Made by a program: the position numbers and the translations under genes. Below are positions 42,444 through 52,249 of a DNA stretch of 64,000 bases, one piece after another. Source of the DNA: Paraburkholderia bannensis NBRC 103871 (lineage in GTDB: Bacteria; Pseudomonadota; Gammaproteobacteria; Burkholderiales; Burkholderiaceae). The stretch's first letter is position 1, and the number at the start of each line of letters is the position of its first letter. The stretch covers positions 248,001 through 312,000 of the forward strand of contig NZ_BAYA01000003.1 in NCBI RefSeq assembly GCF_000685015.1. Reading direction: 5' to 3'. Under the pieces are notes generated by a model that was given only the letters and a program-made list of their open reading frames with translations, was not told where the DNA came from and ran no database searches.

Positions 42444-43877
42444 GTGGCTATTCCCGAATCCGTCGCCAGGCTAGAGCCGGAAGGCCGCAAGCTGCTGGAA
42501 TCCCGCACGATTGACTACATTCCCGATGCGGAACGCCACGGCAGCCTGTTCAGCCAGTTCACGCTCTGGCTCTCCGCCAACCTGCAGGTCACGGCGATCA
42601 TCACGGGAGCGCTTGCGGTCGTGCTTGGCGGCGACGTGTTCTGGTCGCTCGTCGCGCTATTGATTGGACAACTGATTGGCGGCGCGGTCATGGCGCTGCA
42701 CGGTGCGCAAGGGCCGCAGCTCGGCCTGCCGCAGATGATTTCCAGCCGCGTGCAGTTCGGCGTCCATGGCGCCGCCATTCCTATCGTGCTCGTCTGCCTC
42801 ATGTACGTGGGCTTTTCCGCGAGCGGCACCGTGCTCGCGGGCCAGGCGACGGCGCAATTGCTGTCTGTTTCCGATACGACCGGCATCTGCCTGTTCGCCG
42901 CGTTGATCGTCGTGCTGACGATTCTCGGCTATCGCTCGATTCACTTCGTGGGCCGCGTCGCCAGCGTGATTGGCGTACTGGCGTTCTGCTACATGTTCGC
43001 GCAACTGTTCGCGCATCACGACATTGGCGCGCTGCTGGCCAACCGGCACTTCACGATGGCGAGCTTCCTGCTCTCCATGTCGCTTTCGGCGTCGTGGCAA
43101 ATCGCCTTTGGCCCGTATGTCGCGGACTATTCGCGCTACCTGCCGCGCTCGACCTCGCCCGCCAAGACCTTTCTCGCGGTCGGCGCTGGTTCGGTGATTG
43201 GCGCGCAGGCTGCGATGGTGTTCGGCGTTTTTGCCGCTGCACTCGCCGGGCATGAATTCGCCCATCACGAAGTCGCGTATATCGTCGGCCTGGGGGCCAG
43301 CGGCGCAGTGGCTGCGATGCTGTATTTCAGCATCGCCTTCGGCAAGCTGACCGTCACGACGCTCAATGCGTACGGCAGCTTCATGTCGATGGCGACCGTC
43401 GTGAGCGCGTTCCGCGCGAAACGTGCCATCTCCACGCGTCACCGCTTTGTCTACATCATCGGCATGGTAGGTCTGTCCACGCTCGTGGCGCTCGCCGGAC
43501 GCCATTCGTTTCTCAAGGAATTCACGGCGTTCATTCTTTTCCTGCTTGCGTTCTTCACGCCATGGAGCGCGATCAATCTCGTCGATTACTACTGCTTTAC
43601 GCAATCGCGTTATGACGTGCCCGCGCTGTCCGACCCCAATGGCCGTTACGGCCGCTGGAACGGCAAGGCCATCGGGATCTACGTGCTTGGCGTGCTGGTG
43701 CAAATGCCCTTCATTTCCACGAGCTTTTATACGGGGCCTTTTGTCGATGCGCTGGGTGGCACGGATATCTCGTGGATTCTCGGCTTGATCGTGCCTGGCG
43801 TGATTTACTACGTCACGATGCGCCGCGCGCCGCAGACGATGCCGGAGCGGCTGATCCTGCCGGTCGAGCACAAATGA
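42444..43877 (+). CDS. NCS1 (cytosine/purine/allantoin-type) permease, probable hut regulon
   Basis: 477 residues and about 12 helices. The N-terminal FTLWLSANLQVTAIITGALAVVLGG and the WQIAFGPYVADYSRYLP segment are characteristic of NCS1 permeases. The start is the GTG at 42444 with GGAG 7 bases upstream; the frame opens earlier without a ribosome site. It is convergent with the hut operon and shares a HutC-type operator with it. In Pseudomonas hut loci a CodB-like NCS1 carrier is linked to urocanate uptake, so urocanate or histidine is the likely cargo here. Confidence 0.82.
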   Translation: MAIPESVARLEPEGRKLLESRTIDYIPDAERHGSLFSQFTLWLSANLQVTAIITGALAVVLGGDVFWSLVALLIGQLIGGAVMALHGAQGPQLGLPQMISSRVQFGVHGAAIPIVLVCLMYVGFSASGTVLAGQATAQLLSVSDTTGICLFAALIVVLTILGYRSIHFVGRVASVIGVLAFCYMFAQLFAHHDIGALLANRHFTMASFLLSMSLSASWQIAFGPYVADYSRYLPRSTSPAKTFLAVGAGSVIGAQAAMVFGVFAAALAGHEFAHHEVAYIVGLGASGAVAAMLYFSIAFGKLTVTTLNAYGSFMSMATVVSAFRAKRAISTRHRFVYIIGMVGLSTLVALAGRHSFLKEFTAFILFLLAFFTPWSAINLVDYYCFTQSRYDVPALSDPNGRYGRWNGKAIGIYVLGVLVQMPFISTSFYTGPFVDALGGTDISWILGLIVPGVIYYVTMRRAPQTMPERLILPVEHK

Positions 43878-43898
43878 AATAGCAGTTTTGCTTAACGA

Positions 43899-43931
43899 AA
43901 AAGGCTCTGGATTATTAATCCAGAGCCTTTT
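43899..43931. terminator. Bidirectional terminator between permease and hutG
   Basis: AAAAGGCTCTGGATTA (43899-43914), one central T, and TAATCCAGAGCCTTTT (43916-43931): a 16-bp perfect palindrome with flanking A and T runs, in the gap between convergent genes. Confidence 0.9.
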
Positions 43932-43960
43932 GTTTTGGGGTTGCGTCCAACTACTCGCAA

Positions 43961-44767
43961 TCAGCCCGCAGCGTTGAGCGCGTGAATCGCATCCAGCGCA
44001 CCGCCCACCATCTTGCGCAGCACCGGCTCGACACGCCCAGCCAATGACGGCACATAGTCGAACGGCGCATGCTCGTCCATATAAGTCGACTGGCACATTT
44101 CAAGCTGAATGGCGTGCACACCGTCCTGCGGCGCGCCAAAGTGACGCGTGATGTAACCGCCCTTGAAGCGCCCGTTCGCGATCCACGTATAAGCGCTTTC
44201 TGCGGCTGCCTTTTCGGCCTGTGCCTGCACCGAAGCGTGCGTCGTGCGCCCTTCCTGCGTGCCGATATTCAAGTCCGGCAGCTTGTCGTCGAACAATCGC
44301 GGCAGCACGCTCGCAATCGAATGCGCTTCCCACAGCAGCACGTTCGCGTGTTGGCCGCGCAGGCGCTGCAACTCCGCGCGCAGCGTCTGATGGTACGGCT
44401 GCCAGTAGGCTTCGACGCGGCGCTGGCGCTCCGTCGCATCGGGCGCGCAACCGTCGCGATAAATGGGCTCGCCACGAAACGTTTCCGTCGGGCAGAGCGA
44501 GGTGGTCGTCTGGCCCGGATAGAGGCTTTCGTCGTTAGGCGGGCGGTTCAGGTCGATGACATAGCGAGAGACACGGGCACCCAGAATCGTCGCGCCCAGC
44601 GACTTCGCGAACGCGTAAAGGCGATCGAGGTGCCAGTCGGTATCGGCGACGCTCAGCGCAACATCGGTGTACTGTCCGCGCAATGCCTCGGGAATGGCCG
44701 TGCCGAGGTGCGGAATCGAGACGAGCAACGGCGCATCGCCGCGCTCAAGGGTGTAGAGATCGGTCAT
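43961..44767 (-). CDS. hutG: N-formylglutamate deformylase
   Basis: 268 residues. LLVSIPHLGTAIP, ADTDWHLDRLYAF, RYVIDLNRPPND and VLLWEAHSIASVLPRLFDD are the zinc-amidohydrolase landmarks of HutG. It releases formate from N-formylglutamate to give glutamate, the last step of the HutF/HutG route. The ATG at 44767 has GGAG 8 bases upstream and starts at the family N-terminus. It is the last gene of the operon, 26 bases after hutF, and ends at a bidirectional terminator. Confidence 0.93.
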   Translation of the reverse strand: MTDLYTLERGDAPLLVSIPHLGTAIPEALRGQYTDVALSVADTDWHLDRLYAFAKSLGATILGARVSRYVIDLNRPPNDESLYPGQTTTSLCPTETFRGEPIYRDGCAPDATERQRRVEAYWQPYHQTLRAELQRLRGQHANVLLWEAHSIASVLPRLFDDKLPDLNIGTQEGRTTHASVQAQAEKAAAESAYTWIANGRFKGGYITRHFGAPQDGVHAIQLEMCQSTYMDEHAPFDYVPSLAGRVEPVLRKMVGGALDAIHALNAAG

Positions 44768-44793
44768 GAGTCGCTCCGTTATTAGTTGTGCGC

Positions 44794-46212
44794 TCAACCA
44801 GCCGCAAGCAGCCGCGCCAGCGCCGCGCGATAGTCCGCGTACAGACGTGCTTCATCGCGATGGCGGCGGCCTGCCACGACCTTCTCGCCGCCTGTGTAGA
44901 CGTCCAGCACCGGTGTCTCGCCGTGCTCGCAGAAGACGACCGAGGAGAGCCAGCTTTGCGGTGCCTTTTCCGCGAGATCGGGATGCTGCGGGTCGAGCAC
45001 GATCCAGTCGGCGCGTGCGCCCGCTTCGAGCGCGCCCACGTGTCGCCCGGTCGCCCGCGCACCGCCCGCCAGCGCGGCGTCGAACAGCCGGTCTGCCACG
45101 TTCGCCTGCTGCGACGCGGCCAGCACGTTGCGCTCACGGCGCACGAGACGCTGGCCATATTCGAGCAGGCGCAGTTCCGCGCGCCAGTCCACGCCGATAT
45201 GGCTGTCCGAGCCGACGCCGAACACGCCGTTCGCCGCGAGATAGTCATGCGCCGGAAAGATGCCGTCGCCAAGATTTGCTTCGGTGGTGAGACACAGGCC
45301 GGCCACTGCGCCGCTGCGCGCAAGTGCCTGGGTTTCCTGATCATCGACGTGCGTGGCGTGGACGAGGCACCAGCGCGCATCCACGTCGAAACGATCGAGC
45401 AGCCATTGCACCGGGCGGGCGCCTTCGGTCTCGATACAGGCCTCGACTTCCGCGGTCTGTTCGGCAATATGAATATGCACTGGCGCACCCGGCGACATCG
45501 CATCGAGTCCGTTCAGCAGCGAACGCAGCGACGCCTCCGATACCGCGCGCAGCGAGTGCGGCGCGACACCGTAGCGCAATGCGCCATGCTCGGGCCGTGC
45601 GCCGCGCAGCGTTTCGACAATGCCCAGCAACTGCTCGGGCGTATTGATGAAGCGGCGCTGATCGTCGCGCGGGGCACGCGAGCCGAAGCCGCTGTACTGA
45701 TAGAGCACCGGCAGCATCGTCATGCCGACGCCGGTCTCGCTCGCGGCATCGACGACGCGTTGCGCGAGTTCGGCCGGATTGGCGTAGTGCTGCCCGTCGT
45801 GCGCGTGGTGCACATAGTGGAATTCGCAGACCGAGGTGTAGCCTGCCTTCAGCATTTCCACGTAGAGCCAGCGCGCAACCGCGCCCAGATCGTCGGGCGT
45901 GATGCGCGCCGCAAAGCGGTACATCAGGTCGCGCCAGCTCCAGAAGCTGTCGGTGGGATTAGCGCGGTATTCGGTGAGTCCGGCCATTGCGCGCTGGAAC
46001 GCATGCGAATGAAGATTAGGCATCCCTGGCAATACCGGGCCCGACGCCTGCGCGACACCCGCAGGCGCGGCTTCCAGACCGGACTGCACACGCAGCAGCG
46101 TGCCGGCGCTGTCCCATTCGAGCAGCACATTGCGCTGCCAGCCTTGCGGCAACCAGGCCTGCGCCGCGAACAGCGCGCGCGAAGAAGCATTCATGTTCGT
46201 GTCGTGGTTCAT
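44794..46212 (-). CDS. hutF: Formimidoylglutamate deiminase
   Basis: 472 residues of the amidohydrolase superfamily. NLHSHAFQRAMAGL provides the HxH zinc ligands, HIHIAEQTAEVEACIE the third, LVHATHVDDQET the fourth, and GVGSDSHIGVDWRAEL the catalytic Asp and its neighbours; this combination is specific for HutF-type iminohydrolases. It converts N-formimidoylglutamate to N-formylglutamate, releasing ammonia. Its start is 4 bases after the hutI stop. HutF with HutG, rather than HutE, makes this the five-step histidine pathway. Confidence 0.92.
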   Translation of the reverse strand: MNHDTNMNASSRALFAAQAWLPQGWQRNVLLEWDSAGTLLRVQSGLEAAPAGVAQASGPVLPGMPNLHSHAFQRAMAGLTEYRANPTDSFWSWRDLMYRFAARITPDDLGAVARWLYVEMLKAGYTSVCEFHYVHHAHDGQHYANPAELAQRVVDAASETGVGMTMLPVLYQYSGFGSRAPRDDQRRFINTPEQLLGIVETLRGARPEHGALRYGVAPHSLRAVSEASLRSLLNGLDAMSPGAPVHIHIAEQTAEVEACIETEGARPVQWLLDRFDVDARWCLVHATHVDDQETQALARSGAVAGLCLTTEANLGDGIFPAHDYLAANGVFGVGSDSHIGVDWRAELRLLEYGQRLVRRERNVLAASQQANVADRLFDAALAGGARATGRHVGALEAGARADWIVLDPQHPDLAEKAPQSWLSSVVFCEHGETPVLDVYTGGEKVVAGRRHRDEARLYADYRAALARLLAAG

Positions 46213-46216
46213 GCGG

Positions 46217-47443
46217 TCAATGAGCGAACAAAGTGCGATCGAAGACGGTCTTGCCGCCGCGCACGACGCGCGTGCAAAGCGGGCGGCCGATCCAGTAAGC
46301 GAGTTCGGCGAGCGACTGCACCTGCCACACCGCGAAATCGGCGGGACGGCCCACGGCCAGCGTGCCGTGTCGTTCGGCATCGCCGAATGCGCGTGCCGCG
46401 TGTTGCGTCACGCCTTGCAGCACTTCAGGGACAGTCATGCGGAACAGCGTGGTCGCCATGTTCATCATGAGCAGCAGCGACGTCGCGGGCGACGTGCCCG
46501 GATTGCTGTCGGTCGAAATCGCAATCGGCACTTCGTACCGGCGCAGCAGATCGAGCGGCGGCAGTTGTGTCTCGCGGATGAAGTAGTACGCGCCCGGCAG
46601 CAGCACGGCAACGCTGCCCGCCTCTTTCATCGCGGCCACGCCAGCTTCATCGAGGAACTCCAGGTGATCCGAGGAAAGCGCGCGATAACGCGCTGCGAGC
46701 GCCGCGCCACCGCCATTCGACAGTTGCTCGGCGTGCATCTTGACCGGCAGGTTGCGGCGCGCGGCGGCTTCGAACACGCGCTCGCTCTGTGCAATCGTGA
46801 AGCCGATGCGCTCGCAGAACACATCGACGGCATCCACGAGGCCTTCGTCGGCCAGCACCGGCAGCATGCGTTCGCACACTTCGTCGATGTAAGCGTCGGC
46901 GCGGCCCGCGAATTCGGGCGGCAACGCATGTGCGCCGAGAAACGTCGTGCGCACCGTAACCGGATAACGCTCGCCGAGTTGACGCGCAACGCGCAGCATC
47001 TTGCGCTCCGCATCGAGTTCGAGGCCGTAGCCCGACTTGATTTCGACGGCCGTGACGCCTTCGGCGAGCAGCGGTTCGAGACGCGCCGCCGATTGCGCGA
47101 ACAGGGATTCCTCGCTCGCTGCGCGCGTAGCGCGGACGGTTGAGACGATGCCGCCGCCATTGCGGGCGATCTCTTCGTAGCTCACGCCCGCGAGGCGTTG
47201 CGCAAATTCGTCGGCGCGCTGGCCGCCGTACACGAGATGCGTATGGCAATCGACAAGGCCGGGCGTGACCCACGCGCCCTGAAGATCCTCGCGCGGCCAT
47301 TGCGCGAACGGCTCGGGCAATGCCGAAGCGGCGCCCATCCATACGATCGCGCCGTTTTCCACGGCAATCGCCGCATTTTGCAGGGTGTCGCGCGGGTCGC
47401 CCTGCGCGCACAGATTCAGGTGATGCCAGACTGTCTGGTTCAT
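46217..47443 (-). CDS. hutI: Imidazolonepropionase
   Basis: 408 residues. [22 protein letters not shown] gives the first two metal His and substrate-binding segment. [30 protein letters not shown], and [11 protein letters not shown] with the catalytic Asp follow in the HutI order. It hydrolyses imidazolone-5-propionate to N-formimidoylglutamate. It overlaps the hutD stop by 4 bases and is followed 4 bases later by hutF, so the three genes are coupled. Confidence 0.93.
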   Translation of the reverse strand: MNQTVWHHLNLCAQGDPRDTLQNAAIAVENGAIVWMGAASALPEPFAQWPREDLQGAWVTPGLVDCHTHLVYGGQRADEFAQRLAGVSYEEIARNGGGIVSTVRATRAASEESLFAQSAARLEPLLAEGVTAVEIKSGYGLELDAERKMLRVARQLGERYPVTVRTTFLGAHALPPEFAGRADAYIDEVCERMLPVLADEGLVDAVDVFCERIGFTIAQSERVFEAAARRNLPVKMHAEQLSNGGGAALAARYRALSSDHLEFLDEAGVAAMKEAGSVAVLLPGAYYFIRETQLPPLDLLRRYEVPIAISTDSNPGTSPATSLLLMMNMATTLFRMTVPEVLQGVTQHAARAFGDAERHGTLAVGRPADFAVWQVQSLAELAYWIGRPLCTRVVRGGKTVFDRTLFAH

Positions 47444-48066
47444 GGCTTGATGGACTCCAGGGCGATCGCGAGCAACGCGCCCTCGCCTTCGGTCTCGATT
47501 TGCAGGGTGCGCGCCGCAAGCGTGGTGTCGATGCGCAGCGTATCACCAGCCGCCAGCGGGACGTGTTCGCCGCCATTCACGCGTACGTTCACGACACCGC
47601 TTGCGCAATAAAGCAGCGACGCCTCGCAAACCAGGTCACGCTTAACAGGTTCACGCCAGATCTCGAACGTTGCGCGCGCAACGTCACGACGCACCATCAG
47701 GTTGAAGTCGCGCGTGGCGCCGTCGATGAGGCGCGCGGAAATTGGCGCTTCGCCGTCGAAGCGCGCGACATCCAGCGGCTTCATAAGCGCGTGCGTACGC
47801 GCATTGTCGCCCGTTTCGTCGAGCACCATGCCCGCGCCTTCGAGCAGCACGAGCGTGCGCGCCACACCATCGAAGCGCGAAAACGGCCCGGCCTGCGCGA
47901 CATCGGCGACGCTCACGCGCCACGCGAACGCCTCGGGCGAGCCACCCAGCGCGATTTCGCGCGTGACGCCGCCGCCGTTCTTCCACGGCGACGCCACCAG
48001 GTCCGCACCGCGCAGCAGCGTCAGCCGCGCGGCGTGTTCGGCTTGCGGTGCGGGCGTGCGGCTCAT
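47440..48066 (-). CDS. hutD: HutD-family protein
   Basis: 208 residues with the HutD cupin layout: [18 protein letters not shown] at the start, [30 protein letters not shown] in the first barrel, then [16 protein letters not shown]. HutD proteins are thought to bind urocanate or formylglutamate and tune hut flux; the molecular role is not settled. It overlaps both hutU (by 4 bases) and hutI (by 4 bases). Confidence 0.9.
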   Translation of the reverse strand: MSRTPAPQAEHAARLTLLRGADLVASPWKNGGGVTREIALGGSPEAFAWRVSVADVAQAGPFSRFDGVARTLVLLEGAGMVLDETGDNARTHALMKPLDVARFDGEAPISARLIDGATRDFNLMVRRDVARATFEIWREPVKRDLVCEASLLYCASGVVNVRVNGGEHVPLAAGDTLRIDTTLAARTLQIETEGEGALLAIALESIKP

Positions 48067-49751
48067 CGGCCCAGCATCGGCAGATTGAGACCGGCTTCAC
48101 GCGCGGTCTGCTGCGCGAGTTCGTAGCCGGCGTCCGCGTGACGCATCACGCCCGTGGCCGGATCGTTGTGCAGCACGCGGCCCAGACGTTCGTGCGCAGC
48201 CTGCGTGCCGTCAGCGACGATCACGACGCCCGAGTGCTGCGAGAAGCCCATGCCGACGCCGCCGCCGTGGTGCAGCGAGACCCACGATGCCCCGCCTGCC
48301 GTGTTGAGCAGCGCGTTGAGCAGCGGCCAGTCGCTCACGGCGTCCGAGCCGTCCTTCATCGATTCGGTTTCGCGGTTGGGGCTGGCGACCGAACCCGTAT
48401 CCAGGTGATCGCGGCCAATCACGATCGGCGCTTTCAGCTCGCCGTTCTTGACCATCTCGTTGAACGCCTGGCCCAGACGATAGCGATCCTTCACGCCCAC
48501 CCAGCAGATACGCGCGGGCAGGCCCTGGAACGCGATGCGTTCGCGCGCCATGTCGAGCCAGTTGTGCAGGTGCGGATCGTCCGGAATCAGTTCCTTGACC
48601 TTCGCGTCGGTCTTGTAGATATCCTCAGGATCGCCCGAAAGCGCGACCCAGCGGAACGGCCCCTTGCCTTCGCAGAACAGCGGGCGAATATACGCCGGCA
48701 CGAAGCCCGGGAAATCGAAGGCGTTTTCGACGCCCATTTCCAGCGCCATCTGGCGAATGTTGTTGCCGTAATCGAGCGTGGCCGCGCCGCGTTCCTGCAG
48801 CGTGAGCATCGCCTTGACCTGGTGGGCCATCGACTGCTTCGCCACCTTGACGATGGTTTCGGGCGCAACCTTCTGCGCCTCGCGCCATTGCTCGACGCTC
48901 CAGCCTTGCGGCAGGTAACCGTTGATCGGATCGTGCGCGCTGGTCTGGTCGGTCACGCAGTCCGGCGTGATGCCGCGTGCAACGCATTCCGCGAACACGT
49001 CAGCCGCGTTGCCCAGCAGGCCCACGGAAACCGGCTTGCCGGTCTTCTTCGCTTCTTCGACGATGGCAAGCGCTTCGTCGATGGTCTTTGCCTTGCGATC
49101 CACGTAGCGCGTCTTCAGGCGGAAATCGATGCGCGTCTCGTCGCATTCCACCGCGATCATCGAGAAGCCCGCCATCGTCGCCGCCAGCGGCTGCGCGCCG
49201 CCCATGCCGCCGAGGCCGCCCGTGAGGATCCAGCGGCCCTTCGGATCGCCGTTGAAATGCTGGTTGGCCACCGAGAAGAAGGTTTCGTAGGTGCCCTGAA
49301 CAATGCCCTGCGAGCCAATGTAGATCCAGCTGCCCGCCGTCATCTGGCCGTACATCATGAGGCCCTTGCGGTCGAGTTCGTGGAAGTGTTCCCACGTGGC
49401 CCAGTGCGGCACGAGATTCGAATTCGCGAGCAGCACGCGCGGTGCATCCGCATGCGTACGGAACACGCCAACCGGCTTGCCCGACTGGATCAGCAGCGTT
49501 TCGTCTTCGTTCAGGTCCTTGAGCGAGGCGAGGATCTGGTCGAAGCATTCCCAGTTGCGCGCGGCGCGGCCGATGCCGCCGTAGACGACCAGCGCGTGCG
49601 GATGCTCGGCCACTTCCGGATCCAGATTGTTCTGGAGCATGCGGTACGCGGCTTCGGCCAGCCAGGTCTTGCAGACCTTCTCGCTGCCGCGCGGCGCGCG
49701 GATCGTGCGGGACGGGTCGAGGCGGGGATCGGTGAAGTTGGGATGGTTCAT
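48063..49751 (-). CDS. hutU: Urocanate hydratase
   Basis: 562 residues, the usual HutU size. [39 protein letters not shown] (dinucleotide fold), [13 protein letters not shown] [20 protein letters not shown] and the C-terminal [23 protein letters not shown] are all urocanase signatures, with tightly bound NAD+ acting on urocanate to give imidazolonepropionate. The ATG at 49751 matches the family start ([13 protein letters not shown]). A HutC-type palindrome lies 88 bases upstream, so an internal promoter starts here. Confidence 0.95.
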   Translation of the reverse strand: MNHPNFTDPRLDPSRTIRAPRGSEKVCKTWLAEAAYRMLQNNLDPEVAEHPHALVVYGGIGRAARNWECFDQILASLKDLNEDETLLIQSGKPVGVFRTHADAPRVLLANSNLVPHWATWEHFHELDRKGLMMYGQMTAGSWIYIGSQGIVQGTYETFFSVANQHFNGDPKGRWILTGGLGGMGGAQPLAATMAGFSMIAVECDETRIDFRLKTRYVDRKAKTIDEALAIVEEAKKTGKPVSVGLLGNAADVFAECVARGITPDCVTDQTSAHDPINGYLPQGWSVEQWREAQKVAPETIVKVAKQSMAHQVKAMLTLQERGAATLDYGNNIRQMALEMGVENAFDFPGFVPAYIRPLFCEGKGPFRWVALSGDPEDIYKTDAKVKELIPDDPHLHNWLDMARERIAFQGLPARICWVGVKDRYRLGQAFNEMVKNGELKAPIVIGRDHLDTGSVASPNRETESMKDGSDAVSDWPLLNALLNTAGGASWVSLHHGGGVGMGFSQHSGVVIVADGTQAAHERLGRVLHNDPATGVMRHADAGYELAQQTAREAGLNLPMLGR

Positions 49752-49838
49752 GGCGTTCGTTCGTCTCGGGAAGGAAGGACTGGCGCGACCGGGTTGCATC
49801 GGTGTCGCGGCAACGTGAGAACTAGTCTATCGCCGTTA

Positions 49839-49854
49839 AGTTGTATATACAACT
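49839..49854. promoter_or_regulatory. HutC operator upstream of hutU
   Basis: AGTTGTATATACAACT is a perfect 16-base palindrome of the GntR/HutC type in the hutC-hutU gap. It should let HutC repress the hutUDIFG transcript until urocanate binds. Confidence 0.8.
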
Positions 49855-49983
49855 CGTTTCAATAAAACGAGCGTAGGTAGATACCCTGGCGATTTCGCGG
49901 GGTATTTTGGACGTCAGGACGGGAATCGAGCGCCAGAGGCGGCGCTCATTGACTAGACAAGCGGAGGGAATGCAGAGGAGATA

Positions 49984-50697
49984 TCAGACCGTGCCGGCCA
50001 GATGGAAGCGCGAAGCGGGATGCCAGAGCCGCACGGACGTCGCCACGTGCCGGCCGACCCAGGTGCGGCGCAGCAGCAGCAGGCAGGGCTCGCCGATTTC
50101 CATTTCCAGGTACTGGCGCACGCGCGCATCGGGCTTCTGCGCGTAGATGCGGAATTCCGCGCGCTGGATGGGGGCAAGACGCACCATATAGTGATTGGGT
50201 GTTTCGACCGTGAAGTCCTGCTCCAGGTATTCGGGAAACACTTCGGGATTCACGTAGCGATCTTCATACTGGATCGGCTCGCCCTCCTCGCTGTGCACGA
50301 TGCGCGAGTGGTACACGGGGCCGGCGTCGAGTTCGAGCGCGGCGATCGCGCTGGCATCGTCGCTCGCTTCGAGCGCCAGCACGCGCGCTGCGTGGCGATG
50401 GCCGCGTGCGGCGATTTCGTCGGCGATATTGCGGATCTGCAGGATCGTCGATTCATACTGGCGCGGCGCGACGTAGGTGCCCGAGCCGCGCACGCGGTTC
50501 AGCACGCCGTCGGCCATCAGTTCGCGCAGCGCGCGCGACACGGTCATGCGCGCCACGCCGAATTCCTTGACCATCTCCGTTTCGGAAGGCACGACGTCGC
50601 CGGGTTTGAGCGCGCCGCTCTCGATTTGCGCGAGTACGTGACGCTTGATCTGTTCGTAGGCGGGCAATGACGCGTCTTTGGCCGGCTTTTTTTGCAT
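49984..50697 (-). CDS. hutC: Histidine-utilisation repressor, GntR/HutC family
   Basis: 237 residues. N-terminal winged helix (LPAYEQIKRHVLAQIESGAL, then VPSETEMVKEFGVARMTVSRALRELMADGVL) plus the HutC/UTRA effector domain, with HSRIVHSEEGEPIQYEDRYVNPEVFPEYL and the closing RRTWVGRHVATSVRLWHPASRFHLAG. It senses urocanate. The ATG at 50697 is the family start; the upstream frame is Pro/Arg-rich noise. It lies directly upstream of hutU on the same strand. Confidence 0.94.
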   Translation of the reverse strand: MQKKPAKDASLPAYEQIKRHVLAQIESGALKPGDVVPSETEMVKEFGVARMTVSRALRELMADGVLNRVRGSGTYVAPRQYESTILQIRNIADEIAARGHRHAARVLALEASDDASAIAALELDAGPVYHSRIVHSEEGEPIQYEDRYVNPEVFPEYLEQDFTVETPNHYMVRLAPIQRAEFRIYAQKPDARVRQYLEMEIGEPCLLLLRRTWVGRHVATSVRLWHPASRFHLAGTV

Positions 50698-50965
50698 GGT
50701 CTTCGATCGGGAATTAGGCGGCGTCGCGAGGAGTCCGCGACGAAGCGGCCAGGCTGGCCGCGGCACATTGTACCGTCCCCCACGCAGCGGCCCGCCGGGC
50801 AAGGCGCCGGGACGGCACGGGGCTGGCGCCGGGTTGGTACGGAGTTGGCGCGAAGTTGACATGCAGGCAGCGTGCTAAGATCGGCCGCTATCCAATCTCA
50901 CAACCCCGCGCAGGTTCCGGCGCACCGCCGCGCCCCGCGACCCTGCGCGCATCCGGCGAACCATC

Positions 50966-51673
50966 TTGCACGCACCGACCCAACTTTTGTTCCTGCCCGG
51001 CGCTTCGGGCGACCCGGCGTTCTGGCAACCGCTCGCTGAGCAGCTCACGCACACGGCCACGCACCGTTTCGCCGAATATCCCGGCTTCGGCGGCGTGCCC
51101 GCCGATCCCGAAGTCGAGAATTTCGAAGACCTCGTGCGCAAGATCGTCCAGCAGATCGACCAGCCGACCGCGTTGATCGCCCAGTCGATGGGCGGCGTGA
51201 TCGCACTGCGCGCGGCGCTCGCCAAAACGGCGCTCGTCACGCACATCGTGCTGGCCGTGACCTCGGGCGGCCTCGACACCGAGGCGCTCGGCGCGCAGGA
51301 CTGGCGTGCGGATTTCGCTGCGAAGAACCCGCAAATGCCGGACTGGTTCCTCACGCTGCGCGAAGACCTCACGGGCGAGCTCGCCTATATCCAGCAGCCG
51401 GTCATGCTGCTGTGGGGCGACGAAGATCCGGTCAGCCCGCTCGCGGTCGGCGAACGCCTGCTCGAACTCCTGCCGAACTCCGAGCTCGACGTGGTGAACG
51501 GCGGCGGCCACGACCTCGCGAATGTGCATGCGCGCGTGCTCGCGCCGCTCGTCGACGAATTCCTGCTGGGCAGCAGCGCCGCCTACGAGGATGACGACGC
51601 ATACGACGAATACGACGACGAGGACGAGGACGAGGAAGAAGACGAAGGCAAGGACGACGACCGTAAAGGCTGA
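50966..51673 (+). CDS. Alpha/beta-hydrolase with acidic tail
   Basis: 235 residues starting at a TTG, since no ATG or GTG occurs earlier in the domain. The core reads LLFLPGASGDPAFWQPLAEQL, IAQSMGGVIALRAA (nucleophile Ser), LLWGDEDPVSP (Asp) and VVNGGGHDLANVH (His), a complete triad. The C-terminal 30 residues are almost entirely Asp, Glu and Tyr and are not part of the fold. It is divergent from hutC and has no other operon partner. The substrate is unknown; small esterase, thioesterase or hydrolase roles are possible. Confidence 0.8.
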   Translation: MHAPTQLLFLPGASGDPAFWQPLAEQLTHTATHRFAEYPGFGGVPADPEVENFEDLVRKIVQQIDQPTALIAQSMGGVIALRAALAKTALVTHIVLAVTSGGLDTEALGAQDWRADFAAKNPQMPDWFLTLREDLTGELAYIQQPVMLLWGDEDPVSPLAVGERLLELLPNSELDVVNGGGHDLANVHARVLAPLVDEFLLGSSAAYEDDDAYDEYDDEDEDEEEDEGKDDDRKG

Positions 51674-51680
51674 TCGTCGC

Positions 51681-51756
51681 GCCGGGATCTCTGCCTGGGC
51701 ATCCCGGCCTGAAGCGCTGTATCACGCACGATCCCGCCCGCTCTGCAGCGGGATCG
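51681..51756 (+). terminator. Paired hairpins after the acidic-tail hydrolase
   Basis: Two hairpins follow the stop: GCCGGGAT (51681-51688) with ATCCCGGC (51701-51708), and CGATCCCGC (51729-51737) with GCGGGATCG (51748-51756). Neither has a T-run, so termination is only a guess. Confidence 0.35.
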
Positions 51757-52249
51757 CTGCCCCGGTTTCCGGGCGCCCCTGCGCAATTCCCGCGCACCCA
51801 ATTCTTTCAATTAGCATTCAATTCGCAGCGATTTCGCGTCGATCCGCCGTGAAATCGCCGTGTGCGCACGCCATTGCGGCTTGACATTCACATCGCATAA
51901 GGCGACTATTGGCCGGTTCGATAAACGAAACGATGTTCTTATATCGAACATCTAATAACAACAACGGGCCTGGCCGCCTCGCGAGCGCAAAGCTTTCCTT
52001 TGTTTGCCGCGCGAGTCGCATACGAACCCGCTGCGCCGGGGCATCACGCCTCGCGCCCTGGAGGAGCGCCGCAACTGCCCTCCCGACCACCACGCTCGAA
52101 GACCGACTGCCAGTCCGCTAAACCAGCCATCTGCCAGCGCGGCCGCATGGGGCCGGGCCGCCCGCACACGCACGCCAATCCGGAGCACACCGGCCAGCAA
52201 CAGCTAGAGACAGCCACAAACTGCCACACGCTGCGTGAGCTATAACAGC
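51757..52249. promoter_or_regulatory. Gene-free leader with two dyads upstream of the AtoE-like gene
   Basis: The upstream gap holds a -35-like TTGACA at 51881-51886. Two dyads follow: TTCGATAAACGAA (51917-51929) and GATGTTC (51932-51938) with GAACATC (51946-51952). The TTCG/CGAA and GTTC/GAAC arms resemble IclR-type sites. The remaining 300 bases before the start at 52250 show no gene; this would be a long 5' leader. Confidence 0.45.
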
